NCBI RefSeq assembly: GCF_002812985.1
Contig: NZ_PGCP01000041.1
Span: 44,985 to 108,984, forward strand
Length of the DNA stretch: 64,000 nucleotides
Source of the DNA: Aeromonas lusitana
Lineage (GTDB): Bacteria > Pseudomonadota > Gammaproteobacteria > Enterobacterales > Aeromonadaceae
Reading direction: 5' to 3'
Part shown: one piece after another, positions 28,488 to 38,359 of the stretch
Numbering within the stretch: position 1 is the first letter of the stretch
How the letters are laid out: each line of letters begins with the position of its first letter
Program-made: the position numbers and the translations under genes
The notes under the pieces: model-generated
Seen by the model: only the letters and a program-made list of their open reading frames with translations
Told to the model about the DNA's origin: nothing
The model's database searches: none

Positions 28488-28523
28488 GGCCGGTCCCTGC
28501 AAGGGGTTACCGGCCTGTTTTTT
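28488..28523 (+). terminator. Attenuator hairpin between bufA and bufB
   Basis: GGCCGGT (28488-28494) pairs with ACCGGCC (28509-28515), with an inner CCC/GGG stem, followed by TGTTTTTT. It is a full intrinsic terminator placed 24 bases past the bufA stop and upstream of the bufB start, so bufA should be made in excess over its maturation enzymes. Confidence 0.85.
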
Positions 28524-28548
28524 AAGGCCTATCAACCAAGGAGTCTGG

Positions 28549-29403
28549 ATGCACAACGTCCCCTGGCTTGGCTTCGGTCTCGGGCTCAGGCCCCCTCACT
28601 TTCAGGATGTGCTGGAAGGCGCCGAGGGCGTCGACTGGTTCGAGATACTGTCGGAAAACTTCATGGTGGCGGGGGGCAAACCGAGATACTACCTGGAGCG
28701 CGTGCGCGCCGATTATCCCATCGTCATGCACGGGGTCTCCATGAACATAGGCTCCACCGATCCCCTCGACATGGACTACCTCGCCCGCCTGCGAGAGCTG
28801 ATGCGCAGTATCGAGCCCGTCTGGCTGTCGGATCATCTCTGCTGGACCGGCGCGGGCGGCCAGAGCAGCCACGACCTGCTGCCCCTGCCCCTGACGGATG
28901 CCGTGCTCAATCATCTGCTGGATCGCATCGATCGGGTGCAGAACTACCTCGGCCGTCCCCTGGTGCTGGAGAACGCTTCCACCTACCTCGCCTTCGCGGG
29001 GGACGAGTATCTGGAGCAGGATTTCCTTAATCAGCTCAGCCGCCAGAGCGGTTGCCGCCTGCTGCTCGACATCAACAACATCTATGTGAGCAGCCGCAAT
29101 CACGGCTTCGATGCCAACGCCTATCTGGACGAGATAGATACCCAGGCCGTGGTGCAGTTCCACCTCGCCGGTCACAGCGACTATGGCGATTACGTGATAG
29201 ACACCCACGACCACCCCATCGTCGATCCGGTGTGGGCCCTGTTCGAGCGGGCGGTGCGCCGCTTCGGCCCCGTCAGCACCATGATAGAGCGCGACGATCA
29301 TATTCCGCCCTTCGCTGAGCTGGTGGCTGAGCTAGACCAGGCCAGACGCATCGCCGCCCCCCATTGGCCCTCAAGCGAGGTGCCCCATGCCAGCGCCCGT
29401 TGA
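28549..29403 (+). CDS. bufB: MNIO-family (DUF692) bufferin maturase
   Basis: 284 residues. Multinuclear non-haem iron-dependent oxidative enzyme of the TIM-barrel DUF692 family (MbnB relatives). It binds two or three irons and modifies Cys residues of the precursor. Likely metal ligands lie in conserved stretches: IVMHGVSMNIGS (His, about 60), WLSDHLCW (Asp/His, about 94), LVLENAST (Glu, about 138), LLDINNIYV (Asp/Asn, about 176), FHLAGH (His, about 206-211), DTHDHP (about 221-226) and IERDDHIP (Glu, about 253). AAGGAG precedes the ATG at 28549. It overlaps bufC by 17 bases, so the two are translationally coupled. Confidence 0.92.
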   Translation: MHNVPWLGFGLGLRPPHFQDVLEGAEGVDWFEILSENFMVAGGKPRYYLERVRADYPIVMHGVSMNIGSTDPLDMDYLARLRELMRSIEPVWLSDHLCWTGAGGQSSHDLLPLPLTDAVLNHLLDRIDRVQNYLGRPLVLENASTYLAFAGDEYLEQDFLNQLSRQSGCRLLLDINNIYVSSRNHGFDANAYLDEIDTQAVVQFHLAGHSDYGDYVIDTHDHPIVDPVWALFERAVRRFGPVSTMIERDDHIPPFAELVAELDQARRIAAPHWPSSEVPHASAR

Positions 29404-30172
29404 GCTGCAAGCCCTGCAGCAGGCTTTTATGCGGGGCCTGCAAGATCAAGCAGATGCCCCCCCCGTACCCGTGATCCCGGGTCACCTGCCGGTAGAGCTG
29501 CGCTGGCACATCTATGCCAACGCCTACCAGAGTCGCCTGCTGGAGTGTCTGCAGGAGGATTTCGAGCAGACCTGGGCCTATGTGGGGGATGAGTTGTTCG
29601 AGCAGTGCTGCCTCGGCTATCTGGCGCAGCATCCGCCCCGCAGCTGGACCCTGAGAGCACTGGGGGCGGGTTTTCCCCACTATCTCGAACAGGCCCTGGC
29701 GGAGCACCCCCAGGTGGCCGAGCTCGCCGAGTTCGAGTGGCGGCTTCGCGCCGCCTTCGACGCCGCCGATGCCGAGGCACTGACCCTGAGCGACATCCAG
29801 CGCCAGCCCGCCGACTCCTGGCCCGAGCTGCGCTTCCTGACGGTGCCATCGGCCAGCCTGCATCCCCAGCACTTCAATACCCTGGCGGTGTGGAAGGCGC
29901 TCAAGGCCGAGCAGGCGCCGCCGCCCCCCCAGTATCAGGAGAGCGCCAACCTCTGCCTCATCTGGCGCGACGGCGAGCGCCTGAGCCGTTATCGCAGCCT
30001 GGAACCCGACGAGGCATCTGCGGTGCAAGACTTGTTTCGGCGGGAGAACTTCGCCAGCCTCTGCCTGCACCTTGGCGAGCGATTGGGGGAAGAGGTGGCC
30101 GCCTTTCGGGCCGGCTGCTTCCTGCAGCTCTGGCTGGCCGAGGGGCTGATCGGCGGTTTTCACCGGGATTGA
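29387..30172 (+). CDS. bufC: DUF2063 (BufC) partner protein
   Basis: 261 residues. N-terminal DUF2063 domain (LQALQQAFMRGLQ, IYANAYQSRLLECLQEDFEQTWAYVGDELF), long labelled a putative DNA-binding domain. In MNIO systems this protein acts instead as the peptide-recognition partner (RiPP recognition element-like, as in MbnC) that presents the precursor to the maturase. The C-terminal half is a second helical domain (LAVWKALKAEQ, FLQLWLAEGLIGGF). Overlap with bufB supports a complex. There is no DoxX-like fourth gene (bufD) after it; a terminator follows directly. Confidence 0.88.
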   Translation: MPAPVELQALQQAFMRGLQDQADAPPVPVIPGHLPVELRWHIYANAYQSRLLECLQEDFEQTWAYVGDELFEQCCLGYLAQHPPRSWTLRALGAGFPHYLEQALAEHPQVAELAEFEWRLRAAFDAADAEALTLSDIQRQPADSWPELRFLTVPSASLHPQHFNTLAVWKALKAEQAPPPPQYQESANLCLIWRDGERLSRYRSLEPDEASAVQDLFRRENFASLCLHLGERLGEEVAAFRAGCFLQLWLAEGLIGGFHRD

Positions 30173-30190
30173 GCCACCGCCAGCAGACAC

Positions 30191-30214
30191 AAAAAACGGG
30201 CCCAAGGGCCCGTT
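30191..30214. terminator. Terminator between bufC and asmA (convergent)
   Basis: AACGGGCCC-AA-GGGCCCGTT (30195-30203 and 30206-30214), a perfect 9-bp stem with an A run on the left and a short T stretch on the right. It serves mainly asmA, whose stop is 28 bases away, and also bufC. Confidence 0.75.
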
Positions 30215-30241
30215 GTCATGCATGCGAGAAGCGAGGCGCCG

Positions 30242-32398
30242 CTACTTGAACAGCCCCTTGAGCAGCTGATCCGCCGCCCCCTTGATCCCCTCGTCGTTGG
30301 CCTTGTCTCCCAACAACTTTTTGAGGCCACGCTCGGCCTCCTTGCGGGCCTTCTCTTCCAGCACCTTGTTGTTGCTGAGCAGCTCCTTCACATCCAGCTT
30401 GTAGCTGGGCGCCTGCCAGTGGCCGCCGATGCGCACAGGTATCGTGATGTCGTTGAGCTCATCCACCGTCTTGCCCCCCTGGCCCTTGCTGCTCTCCACC
30501 ACTGAGGTGAGGAACAGGAGGTCGAGGGTCTCCGGCACTAGGGCGGTCTGGCCCTGGCCCTGCACCCGCAACGCCGGGGCCGCCAGCTGGATGTCATGGC
30601 TGCTGGCGATGCCGTTGCCTATCTGGAAGCTGGCGCTAAGATCGCTGAAGTCGGTCTTGCGCGCCTCCTTGACCTGTTCGGCGCCCTTACCGGTGAGGGT
30701 GGCCCGCGCCTCGCGGATCATCTCCGCCAGGTTGATGCCGTGAAGTGCACCGTCACTCAACTTCAGGCTGGCCGTGCCCTGCATCTCGCTGCGCAGGGCC
30801 TGCTCGGAGAGACCACGGCCCTGCACCTGGATATCCAGATCCCCCTTGCCTTCCAGTCGATCGTTCTGGGCCAGGGTCTGCAGCAGAGGGCGAATATCAA
30901 CCCCCTGTATGCGCTTGTGCACCTGATAGCTGGCGGGTTGCTGGCGGGCATCGAGCACCCCACTGGCGCTCACCTGACCACCGGCCACGCCGGCACTGAA
31001 CTGCTTGAGGTTGAGCTGACCGCCGCTCAGGGCCAGTTGCAGATCGACGGCGCTCAAGTCCAGCCCCTTCACCTTCAGCGCGTCCAGTTGCAGCTCGCCC
31101 GCCAGATCGACGAGTTTGAGGACGCTCAGATCAGGCTCAGCCGTGGACAAGGCCTGCGCCGAGGGGGCTGGCTTGGCCGCTGCGCCCTGCTCACCCGCCG
31201 ACACAGTGGCCGGGGCGGCAGAAGATGCGGCGGTCTTGGCCCCATCCTGCGCACCGAGCCAGGCGTCGAGATCCAGCTTGTCACCCTTGAGATCGAATTC
31301 GATGCTGGGCACGGCGCCGAGTTTTATCACGCCATTGCCACTCAGCAAGGCATCATCTGCGCCCATCACCAGGTTGGTCAGCGTGATCCGCTGCTTGTCC
31401 AGCTCGGCGCGGGCAAACCCGGCCAGCTTGAGGGAGAGCGGCGAGCGCGGCAGGCCCTCCCCGGTCAGTTTGGCGGCCAGCACAGCATCCGACACCTCCA
31501 CCAGTTGCAACCCCTTGTCGAGGCGCGCCTTGAGGGTGCCATCCAGCGAACCGGCCAGGGTCGGCTTGGCCGCCTCCCCCTGGGCGCCGTTCAGGCTCAG
31601 GGTCAGGCTGCCCCACTCCCCCAGCACCAGGCGATCCGCCTTGAGGGAGAAGTCATCCAGCCGCTGCTTGGGATCCCCCAAGCTGCCACTCAGATTCAGA
31701 TTTTTCAGTTCGCTGTCATGGGCATCCCGGGCCAGCTTGATCTCCCCCTGCCCCTTGATATCGAAGGCCAGCTCGCCCCGCGCGCCCTTGGCGGCCAGGG
31801 TCACCGGCACCCACTCCCCCAGGGTCAGCTGACCCAGGCTGAGATCCAGCCGCTCGAGTCGCGAGCTGATGCCGCTGCGATCGTCCTGCACCAGGGCGCT
31901 GGCCTGTTCCAGCACCACCCCTTGCAGCTGGATCTCCCAGGGCTGGCTCTCGCTCGCCGGGCTGGCTGGCGTTGAGGTCTCGCCGCCGGCCTGAGCCTGC
32001 TCCTTGTCCTTGACCAGATCCGCCAGGTTGCTGCTGCCGTCAGCCTTGGTCTGGATGAAGAGGTGAGCACCGCTCAGGGTCACCTCGCCTATTTCCAGTC
32101 GATGGGAGAGCAGGGGCAGCAGGGCCACCGAGGCCTCCCCCTTCTCGACCCGGATAAGATCCGGCTCGGCGAAACCGGCTGGGTTGCGCAGGGCCACCTT
32201 CTCGAGGGAGAGCCCCAGGCTTGGCCAGAAGCGCCAGCCGATATCCCCCTCCATCACCAGCTCGCGGCCGGTGTTCTTCTTCACCTGCTCCGCCAGCTGG
32301 GGCTTGAACTGGTTCGGGTCGATCAGGCTGACCAGGGCGACGATGGCCACCAGGGCGGCCAGTGCCAACCCCAGCAGTATGTAGACGATCTTCTTCAC
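30242..32398 (-). CDS. asmA: AsmA-family outer-membrane assembly / lipid-transfer protein
   Basis: 718 residues. One N-terminal membrane helix (IVYILLGLALAALVAIVALVSL) anchors a large periplasmic protein built of repeated amphipathic beta-strands, the AsmA/VPS13-like bridge fold; DPNQFKPQLAEQVKKNTGRELVMEGD is the family's N-terminal signature, and the C-terminal AsmA_2 region (ISRP-like LKLSDGALHGINLAEMIREA) is present. Members affect outer-membrane lipid balance. The start is a GTG at 32398 preceded by GAGGAAG; the upstream frame extension carries no signal. It is longer than E. coli AsmA (617), with a low-complexity Ala-rich insert near residues 395-425. Confidence 0.93.
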   Translation of the reverse strand: MKKIVYILLGLALAALVAIVALVSLIDPNQFKPQLAEQVKKNTGRELVMEGDIGWRFWPSLGLSLEKVALRNPAGFAEPDLIRVEKGEASVALLPLLSHRLEIGEVTLSGAHLFIQTKADGSSNLADLVKDKEQAQAGGETSTPASPASESQPWEIQLQGVVLEQASALVQDDRSGISSRLERLDLSLGQLTLGEWVPVTLAAKGARGELAFDIKGQGEIKLARDAHDSELKNLNLSGSLGDPKQRLDDFSLKADRLVLGEWGSLTLSLNGAQGEAAKPTLAGSLDGTLKARLDKGLQLVEVSDAVLAAKLTGEGLPRSPLSLKLAGFARAELDKQRITLTNLVMGADDALLSGNGVIKLGAVPSIEFDLKGDKLDLDAWLGAQDGAKTAASSAAPATVSAGEQGAAAKPAPSAQALSTAEPDLSVLKLVDLAGELQLDALKVKGLDLSAVDLQLALSGGQLNLKQFSAGVAGGQVSASGVLDARQQPASYQVHKRIQGVDIRPLLQTLAQNDRLEGKGDLDIQVQGRGLSEQALRSEMQGTASLKLSDGALHGINLAEMIREARATLTGKGAEQVKEARKTDFSDLSASFQIGNGIASSHDIQLAAPALRVQGQGQTALVPETLDLLFLTSVVESSKGQGGKTVDELNDITIPVRIGGHWQAPSYKLDVKELLSNNKVLEEKARKEAERGLKKLLGDKANDEGIKGAADQLLKGLFK

Positions 32399-32530
32399 GA
32401 TGACTTCCTCAATGCAGATCCTGCGGCTGACTATACCACCGGGGGGATAGCAGAGGGCAAGACGGAGCCAAAACCGGTAAATGGCGAGACAGGGATGGTC
32501 GCGCCCCTTCTCTCGTACATCACACAAGAA

Positions 32531-32553
32531 AAAGGGCCCCATGGGGCCCTGTC
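32531..32553 (-). terminator. Terminator of the prolyl endopeptidase gene
   Basis: AGGGCCCC-AT-GGGGCCCT perfect stem (32533-32550). On the minus strand it runs into TTTTTC. It lies just beyond the echoed gene tail. Confidence 0.8.
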
Positions 32554-32565
32554 GTCAAGGTGTAC

Positions 32566-32629
32566 ACGGCAGCTGCCGGCAACCCATCTCTGGTTATGGC
32601 TGCAACGGCAACTGCCGGTAACCCATCTC
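32566..32629 (-). repeat. Echo of the prolyl endopeptidase 3' end
   Basis: The 25 bases at 32605-32629, encoding the last EMGYRQLP codons, recur at 32566-32590 after the stop, with 2 mismatches. The offset of 39 bases is 13 codons, so the copy is in frame, but it lacks the gene's final codons. Confidence 0.8.
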
Positions 32630-34741
32630 ATAGAGGGTGAAGGCGTAGAGATCCGCGCTCTGCTCGATAAGCTTGGTGACCGGCGTGCCCACCCCGTGCC
32701 CCGCATTGGTCTCGATACGGATGAGCTGGGGATGGGGACCCTCGTTGTCCGCTTGCAGGGTGGCTGCGAACTTGAAGGAGTGGGCCGGCACCACACGATC
32801 ATCGTGATCCGCCGTGGTCACCAAGGTCGAGGGATAGCTCACCCCCTCGCGCAAGTTGTGCAGCGGCGAGTAACCCTTCAGATACGCGAACATGGCCTCG
32901 CTGTCGGCGCTAGTGCCGTAGTCATAGGCCCAGCCCGCCCCGGCGGTGAAGGTGTGGTAGCGCAGCATGTCGAGCACCCCCACCGCCGGCAGGGCGACCC
33001 GCATCAGATCCGGGCGCTGGGTCATGACGGCCCCCACCAGCAGACCGCCGTTGGAGCCGCCGCGTACCGCCAGCTTGTCGGTGCTGGTGTAGCCTTCGGC
33101 CTTCAGGTACTCGGCCGCTGCGATGAAGTCGTCGAACACGTTCTGCTTGTTCATCTGGGTGCCCGCCAGATGCCAGGCCTGACCGTACTCGCCGCCCCCG
33201 CGCAGGTTCGCTACCGCGTAGACGCCCCCCAGATCCAGCCAGTTCGCCACCGACACGCTGAAGCTCGGGGTCAGACTGACATCGAAGCCGCCGTAGCCAT
33301 AGAGGATGGTCGGGTTGCTGCCATCGAGTTTGAGCCCCTTGCGGTAGCTGATGATGAGCGGCACCCGGGTGCCATCCTTGCTCTGGTAGAAGCGCTGCTC
33401 CGAGACATAATCCTCTGGCTTGAACGGCGCCGCCGAGGCGCGATAGAGGCTGATCTCACCGCTCTTGGGGGCCAGCCGGTAAAGGGCCGGCGGCTGGGCA
33501 TAGTTCTCGAAGCCGAAGTAGATCTCGGGATCGTCGTGCTTGCCGTTGAAACCGCTGACGCTGCCGAGGCCAGGCAGTGCAATGTCCCGCACCTTGTTGC
33601 CCTCATAGTCAAACTGCTCGACCCGGGCGGTGGCATCCACCATATATTCCGCGAACAGATAACCGGCGCCGCTGTGCACCGACAGCACCTGGGGCCGCTC
33701 TGGGATGAGGTCACGCCAGTGTTGGGGGCCAGGGTTGCTCGCATCCACCGTCACCAGCCGGCCGTTGGGGGCGCCGCGATTGGTCTGCAGGTAAAGCGTG
33801 CTGCCCCGGTTGTCCACCAGGCTCACATCCGCATCCAGATCCCCCTGCACCGTCAACAGCGGTGCATTGTCCTCGGTCAGATCCTTCACATAGAGGCGGT
33901 TGCCCGAGGTGGAGTTCGCCGCCGAGATGAGCAGGTAGCGATCATCCTCGGTGACGCTGGCCCCCACGTAGCGGTGTTTCTGGGCCGGGATGGCGCCAAA
34001 CACCAGCCGATCGTCCTCTTGCGCCGTGCCGAGGCGGTGGAAGTAGACCTTGTGCTGATCCGTCTTGGCCGACAGCTCGCTGCCGTCCGGCTTGTCATAG
34101 CTCGAGTAGAAGAAGCCCTCGTTGCCGAGCCAGCTGATGCCGCTGAACTTCACGTCCTTGAGGGGCGCCTCCAGGGGCTGCCTGCTTTCCACATCCATCA
34201 GGTGGATCTCGCGCCAGTCACTGCCGGCGAGAGACAAGGAATAAGCCAGCCGCTTGCCATCCCGGGAGAAGCTCAGCTGATCCAGCGCCGTGGTGCCGTC
34301 GGGGCTGAGGGCATTGGGATCGAGGAACACCTCGGCGGCCTTGCCCGGCGGCTGGCGCCACAACACGTTCTGATTCTGCAGGCCGTCGTTCTTGAAGAAG
34401 TAGTGGTAGCGCCCCTCGCGAAACGGCGCCCCCTCCTTGGCGTAGTTCCAGGAGGCGGCGAGCTTGCTCTTTATCGCCTCGCGAAACGGGATCCTGGCCA
34501 GGTAATCCTGGGTCACGGCGTTCTGGGCCTTGACCCAGGCCTCGGTCTCGGGGCTGCGGTCATCCTCCAGCCAGCGATAGGGATCGGCCACGGCCTGACC
34601 GAAGTAGTGATCCACCTGCTCGCCCTGGCGGGTGACGGGGTAGTGAAGGCGCGTTTTCCCTGACATGGCATCCTCTTGAGTTGAGTGACCACTGCAGGCC
34701 CCGAGCAAGGTCAGGGCCAGCAGACAGACAATGGATCGCAT
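32594..34741 (-). CDS. Prolyl endopeptidase (S9A family), predicted lipoprotein
   Basis: 715 residues. Cuts peptides after proline. N-terminal beta-propeller followed by the alpha/beta-hydrolase domain, with nucleophile Ser in [10 protein letters not shown] (about 562), Asp in DHDDRVVP (about 646) and His in NAGHGVGT (about 681). The propeller entry [18 protein letters not shown] is a family signature. Starting at 34741 gives a signal peptide with lipobox LLGACSG (Cys about 16), so the enzyme is probably anchored in the envelope. A start 25 codons later would give a cytosolic form of the usual 690 residues; the clean lipobox favours the longer form. Confidence 0.92.
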   Translation of the reverse strand: MRSIVCLLALTLLGACSGHSTQEDAMSGKTRLHYPVTRQGEQVDHYFGQAVADPYRWLEDDRSPETEAWVKAQNAVTQDYLARIPFREAIKSKLAASWNYAKEGAPFREGRYHYFFKNDGLQNQNVLWRQPPGKAAEVFLDPNALSPDGTTALDQLSFSRDGKRLAYSLSLAGSDWREIHLMDVESRQPLEAPLKDVKFSGISWLGNEGFFYSSYDKPDGSELSAKTDQHKVYFHRLGTAQEDDRLVFGAIPAQKHRYVGASVTEDDRYLLISAANSTSGNRLYVKDLTEDNAPLLTVQGDLDADVSLVDNRGSTLYLQTNRGAPNGRLVTVDASNPGPQHWRDLIPERPQVLSVHSGAGYLFAEYMVDATARVEQFDYEGNKVRDIALPGLGSVSGFNGKHDDPEIYFGFENYAQPPALYRLAPKSGEISLYRASAAPFKPEDYVSEQRFYQSKDGTRVPLIISYRKGLKLDGSNPTILYGYGGFDVSLTPSFSVSVANWLDLGGVYAVANLRGGGEYGQAWHLAGTQMNKQNVFDDFIAAAEYLKAEGYTSTDKLAVRGGSNGGLLVGAVMTQRPDLMRVALPAVGVLDMLRYHTFTAGAGWAYDYGTSADSEAMFAYLKGYSPLHNLREGVSYPSTLVTTADHDDRVVPAHSFKFAATLQADNEGPHPQLIRIETNAGHGVGTPVTKLIEQSADLYAFTLYEMGYRQLPLQP

Positions 34742-34972
34742 CGAGGCAACTCCCTGCGGTTCGAATGAAGCAGGCAGGTTAGCAAAGAGTGGCATGGCCC
34801 CCAACCCCCCAGGGGGCGACCTGACTCAGGCGAGCACGTCCCCGTGCCAGAGAGGCTCAGTGCCATAGCCATCTTTTCGCTTAAGTTTGCCGCTTTATTT
34901 TGTTTGTTATCCGGCACTTGGGTCACAGGATGGCATAACCGACCAGCCCAGACGACCCGCTCAGGATAATCC

Positions 34973-36180
<1,208 letters not shown>

Positions 36181-36184
<4 letters not shown>

Positions 36185-36846
36185 CCTTCGACTGGGCCTT
36201 TATCGTCTCCACCCTGCCCGCCTTTGGCAAATCGGTCTGGGTCACCCTGCAGCTCGGCGCCATCGTGATCCTTACCTCCCTCGCGGTGGCCCTGCTCAAC
36301 GTCGCGCTGCTCGGCCTGCACAGGCCGCTGCTGAGCGCGGTGATCCGCGGCTATGTGGAGCTGGCCCGCAACACGCCGCTGCTGATCCAGCTGTTCTTCC
36401 TCTACTTCGGGCTGCCGGCCCTGGGGCTGTCCCTGTCCGGTTTTGCTACGGCAGTCATTGCCATGACCTTCCTCGGCGGCGGTTATCTCACTGAGGCGCT
36501 GCGGGCCGGGGTGACGGCTGTGCCCCACAGCCAGCTGGAGGCGGGCCAGGCCATCGGCCTCTCCCGCTGGCAACTGCTGCGCCACGTGCAACTGCCCCAG
36601 GCCTGGCTCGCCAGCCTGCCGGCGCTCTCTGCCAACTTCATCTTCCTGCTCAAAGAAACCACGGTGGCCTCGGCGGTGGCGGTGCCGGAGCTCCTTTACA
36701 CCACCAAGAACTATATCGCCCTCTACTACAAGACCTACGAGATGCTGGCGGTGCTGACCCTGATGTGTGTGCTGATCTTCCTGCCTTTGTCCCTCGCCCT
36801 GCGAGCCCTTGAGAGGAGGCTGCAATATGGTCAGTTCGGTCACTGA
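36181..36846 (+). CDS. Polar amino-acid ABC transporter permease (HisM/GlnP family)
   Basis: 221 residues, five membrane helices. The family's N-terminal sequence is seen in YVELARNTPLLIQLFFLYFGLP (about 60-81), and the ATPase-contacting EAA loop in EALRAGVTAVPHSQLEAGQAIGLS (about 104-127). Starts in an ATGA overlap with the PLP-enzyme stop. Forms a heterodimer with the second permease 36933-37601. The last 20 bases overlap a small upstream ORF that resembles the start of that permease. Confidence 0.92.
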
Positions 36847-36958
36847 GTCGCTGATGCAATCGCGGACTCCTATGTGGGCACGGCTCTTTCTGCCGCTGCC
36901 GTCCCCCACACAACACGTATTGGAAGGGAGGGATGAGTATGGCCACTCCGGTTTCTGA
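36827..36958 (+). CDS. Upstream ORF that echoes the start of the second permease
   Basis: 43 codons from an ATG with an excellent GGAGG 7 bases upstream. The first 14-15 codons parallel the start of the next permease (MVSSVTESLMQS versus MATPVSELLGQT; 21 of 27 bases identical). After that it is unrelated and stops at 36956-36958, about 20 bases inside the real permease gene, in a different frame. It may couple or limit translation of the permease, or may simply be the remnant of an older permease start. Confidence 0.5.
   Translation: MVSSVTESLMQSRTPMWARLFLPLPSPTQHVLEGRDEYGHSGF
36874..36909 (+). repeat. Inverted repeat in the gap between the two permease genes
   Basis: GTGGG-C-ACGGC pairs with GCCGT-CC-CCCAC, an imperfect 10-bp stem between the echoed and the true permease start. 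It could hinder ribosomes on the upstream ORF or mark the recombination joint. Confidence 0.5.
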
Positions 36959-37601
36959 GTTGCTGGGCCAGACCCTGCCCCTACTGGCCATTGGCGCGGG
37001 CCAGACCCTCGCCATCTCGTTGCTCGCCATCCTGTTCGCCACCTTAGGGGGCCTGGGTTACGGCGTACTGGCCCAGCAGGGCGGCCGGCTGACCCAGGGA
37101 GTACTGCGGCTGTATCTGGAGCTGTTTCGGGTGGTGCCCGTGCTGGTGTGGCTCTATCTCTTCTTCTTCGGCCTGCCCATCGTCTTCGGCCTCGATATCC
37201 CGGCCTTCTGGTGCGCCGTGCTGGTGCTCTCCCTGTGGGGGGCGAGCGAGGTGGGGGAAGTAGTGCGCGGCGGGCTGGGATCCCTGGCCCGTGGTCAGCA
37301 GGAGGCCGGACTGGCCCTTGGCCTCTCCCGTTGGCAGCTCTATCGCCACGTGTTGCTGCCCCAGGCGCTGCAACGGCTGACGCCGCCCACCATCAACATT
37401 CACACCCGCATCATCAAGACCAGCTCCCTGGCGGTGCTGATCGGGGTGGTGGAGGTGATCAAGGTGGGCCAGCAGATCATAGAGCGCACCTATGCCTCGC
37501 TGCTCATCTACAGCCTGCTGTTCCTGTTCTTCTTTTTGGTCTGCTATCCGCTCTCGCTCGCCTCGCGCCGGCTCGAGCAAAAATGGGGTAATGCGGTATG
37601 A
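36933..37601 (+). CDS. Polar amino-acid ABC transporter permease, second subunit
   Basis: 222 residues, five membrane helices. LYLELFRVVPVLVWLYLFFFGLP (about 51-73) and the EAA loop EVVRGGLGSLARGQQEAGLALGLS (about 105-128) are standard for the HisQ/GltK class. Two in-frame ATGs (36933, 36939) follow GGAAGGGAGG; the first has better spacing. Its stop overlaps the ATPase start (ATGA). It is unusually separated from the first permease by an 86-base gap in an otherwise fully overlapping operon. Confidence 0.92.
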   Translation: MSMATPVSELLGQTLPLLAIGAGQTLAISLLAILFATLGGLGYGVLAQQGGRLTQGVLRLYLELFRVVPVLVWLYLFFFGLPIVFGLDIPAFWCAVLVLSLWGASEVGEVVRGGLGSLARGQQEAGLALGLSRWQLYRHVLLPQALQRLTPPTINIHTRIIKTSSLAVLIGVVEVIKVGQQIIERTYASLLIYSLLFLFFFLVCYPLSLASRRLEQKWGNAV

Positions 37602-38359
37602 CGCCTCTGCTTGAACTCAATGCTGTCAGCAAACAATTCGGCCAGAACCAGGTACTGGACGGGGTCAGCCTCGCCGTGAACCCCGGGGAGGTGATCGTCA
37701 TCCTGGGGCCGAGCGGCTGCGGCAAGAGCACCCTGCTGCGCACCCTCAACGGGCTCGAGCCCATTCAGGGCGGCGAGATCCGCTTCTACGGCCAACTCCT
37801 GGATGCCGCTACCGACTGGCAGCGACTGCGCCAACGCATCGGCATGGTGTTCCAGAGCTATCACCTGTTCCCGAACCTGACCGTGCTGGAGAACGTGCTG
37901 CTCGGGCCCCTCCAGGTGCAAAGACGAGAACGGCAGGAGGCCCTGCTGCAGGCGGAGCAACTGTTGACCCGTATAGGCCTCTGGGAGAAGCGCCACGCCT
38001 ATCCGCGCGAGCTATCCGGCGGCCAGCAGCAGCGCATCGCCATAGTGCGGGCCCTGTGCATGAACCCTCAGGTGATGCTGTTTGACGAGGTCACCGCCGC
38101 CCTGGATCCCGAGATGGTGCAGGAGGTGCTGGAGGTGATCCGGGATCTCGCCGGCAGCGGCATGACACTGCTCATCGTCACCCACGAGCTGGCGTTCGCC
38201 CAGGCGGTGGCGGATCGCATCGTCTTCATGGAAGAGGGCCACATCCTGGAGCAGGCCAGCCCCCACCAATTCTTCGATAACCCGAGGAGCCAGCGTGCGC
38301 GCCAGTTCCTCGCCAAGTTTTCTTATACAAATGTCATCAAACGAAAGGAGTCAGCATGA
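37598..38359 (+). CDS. Amino-acid ABC transporter ATPase
   Basis: 253 residues. Walker A GPSGCGKST at about 37-45, Q-loop MVFQSYHLFP, signature LSGGQQQRIAIVRAL at about 140, Walker B VMLFDEVTAALDPE and switch His in IVTHELAFAQ. Belongs to the GlnQ/HisP group. Overlaps both neighbours by four bases, so it is tightly coupled with the permease and the binding protein. Confidence 0.96.
   Translation: MTPLLELNAVSKQFGQNQVLDGVSLAVNPGEVIVILGPSGCGKSTLLRTLNGLEPIQGGEIRFYGQLLDAATDWQRLRQRIGMVFQSYHLFPNLTVLENVLLGPLQVQRRERQEALLQAEQLLTRIGLWEKRHAYPRELSGGQQQRIAIVRALCMNPQVMLFDEVTAALDPEMVQEVLEVIRDLAGSGMTLLIVTHELAFAQAVADRIVFMEEGHILEQASPHQFFDNPRSQRARQFLAKFSYTNVIKRKESA

Noticed and set aside
30741..31975. Open frames on the plus strand opposite asmA
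   Set aside because: Antisense shadows of a GC-rich gene with no start signals.
32063..34663. An 866-codon open frame on the plus strand opposite asmA and the prolyl endopeptidase
   Set aside because: It is a shadow of the real genes in high-GC DNA; composition is His/Gln/Arg-rich with no recognisable domain, while both minus-strand genes have intact catalytic or family motifs.
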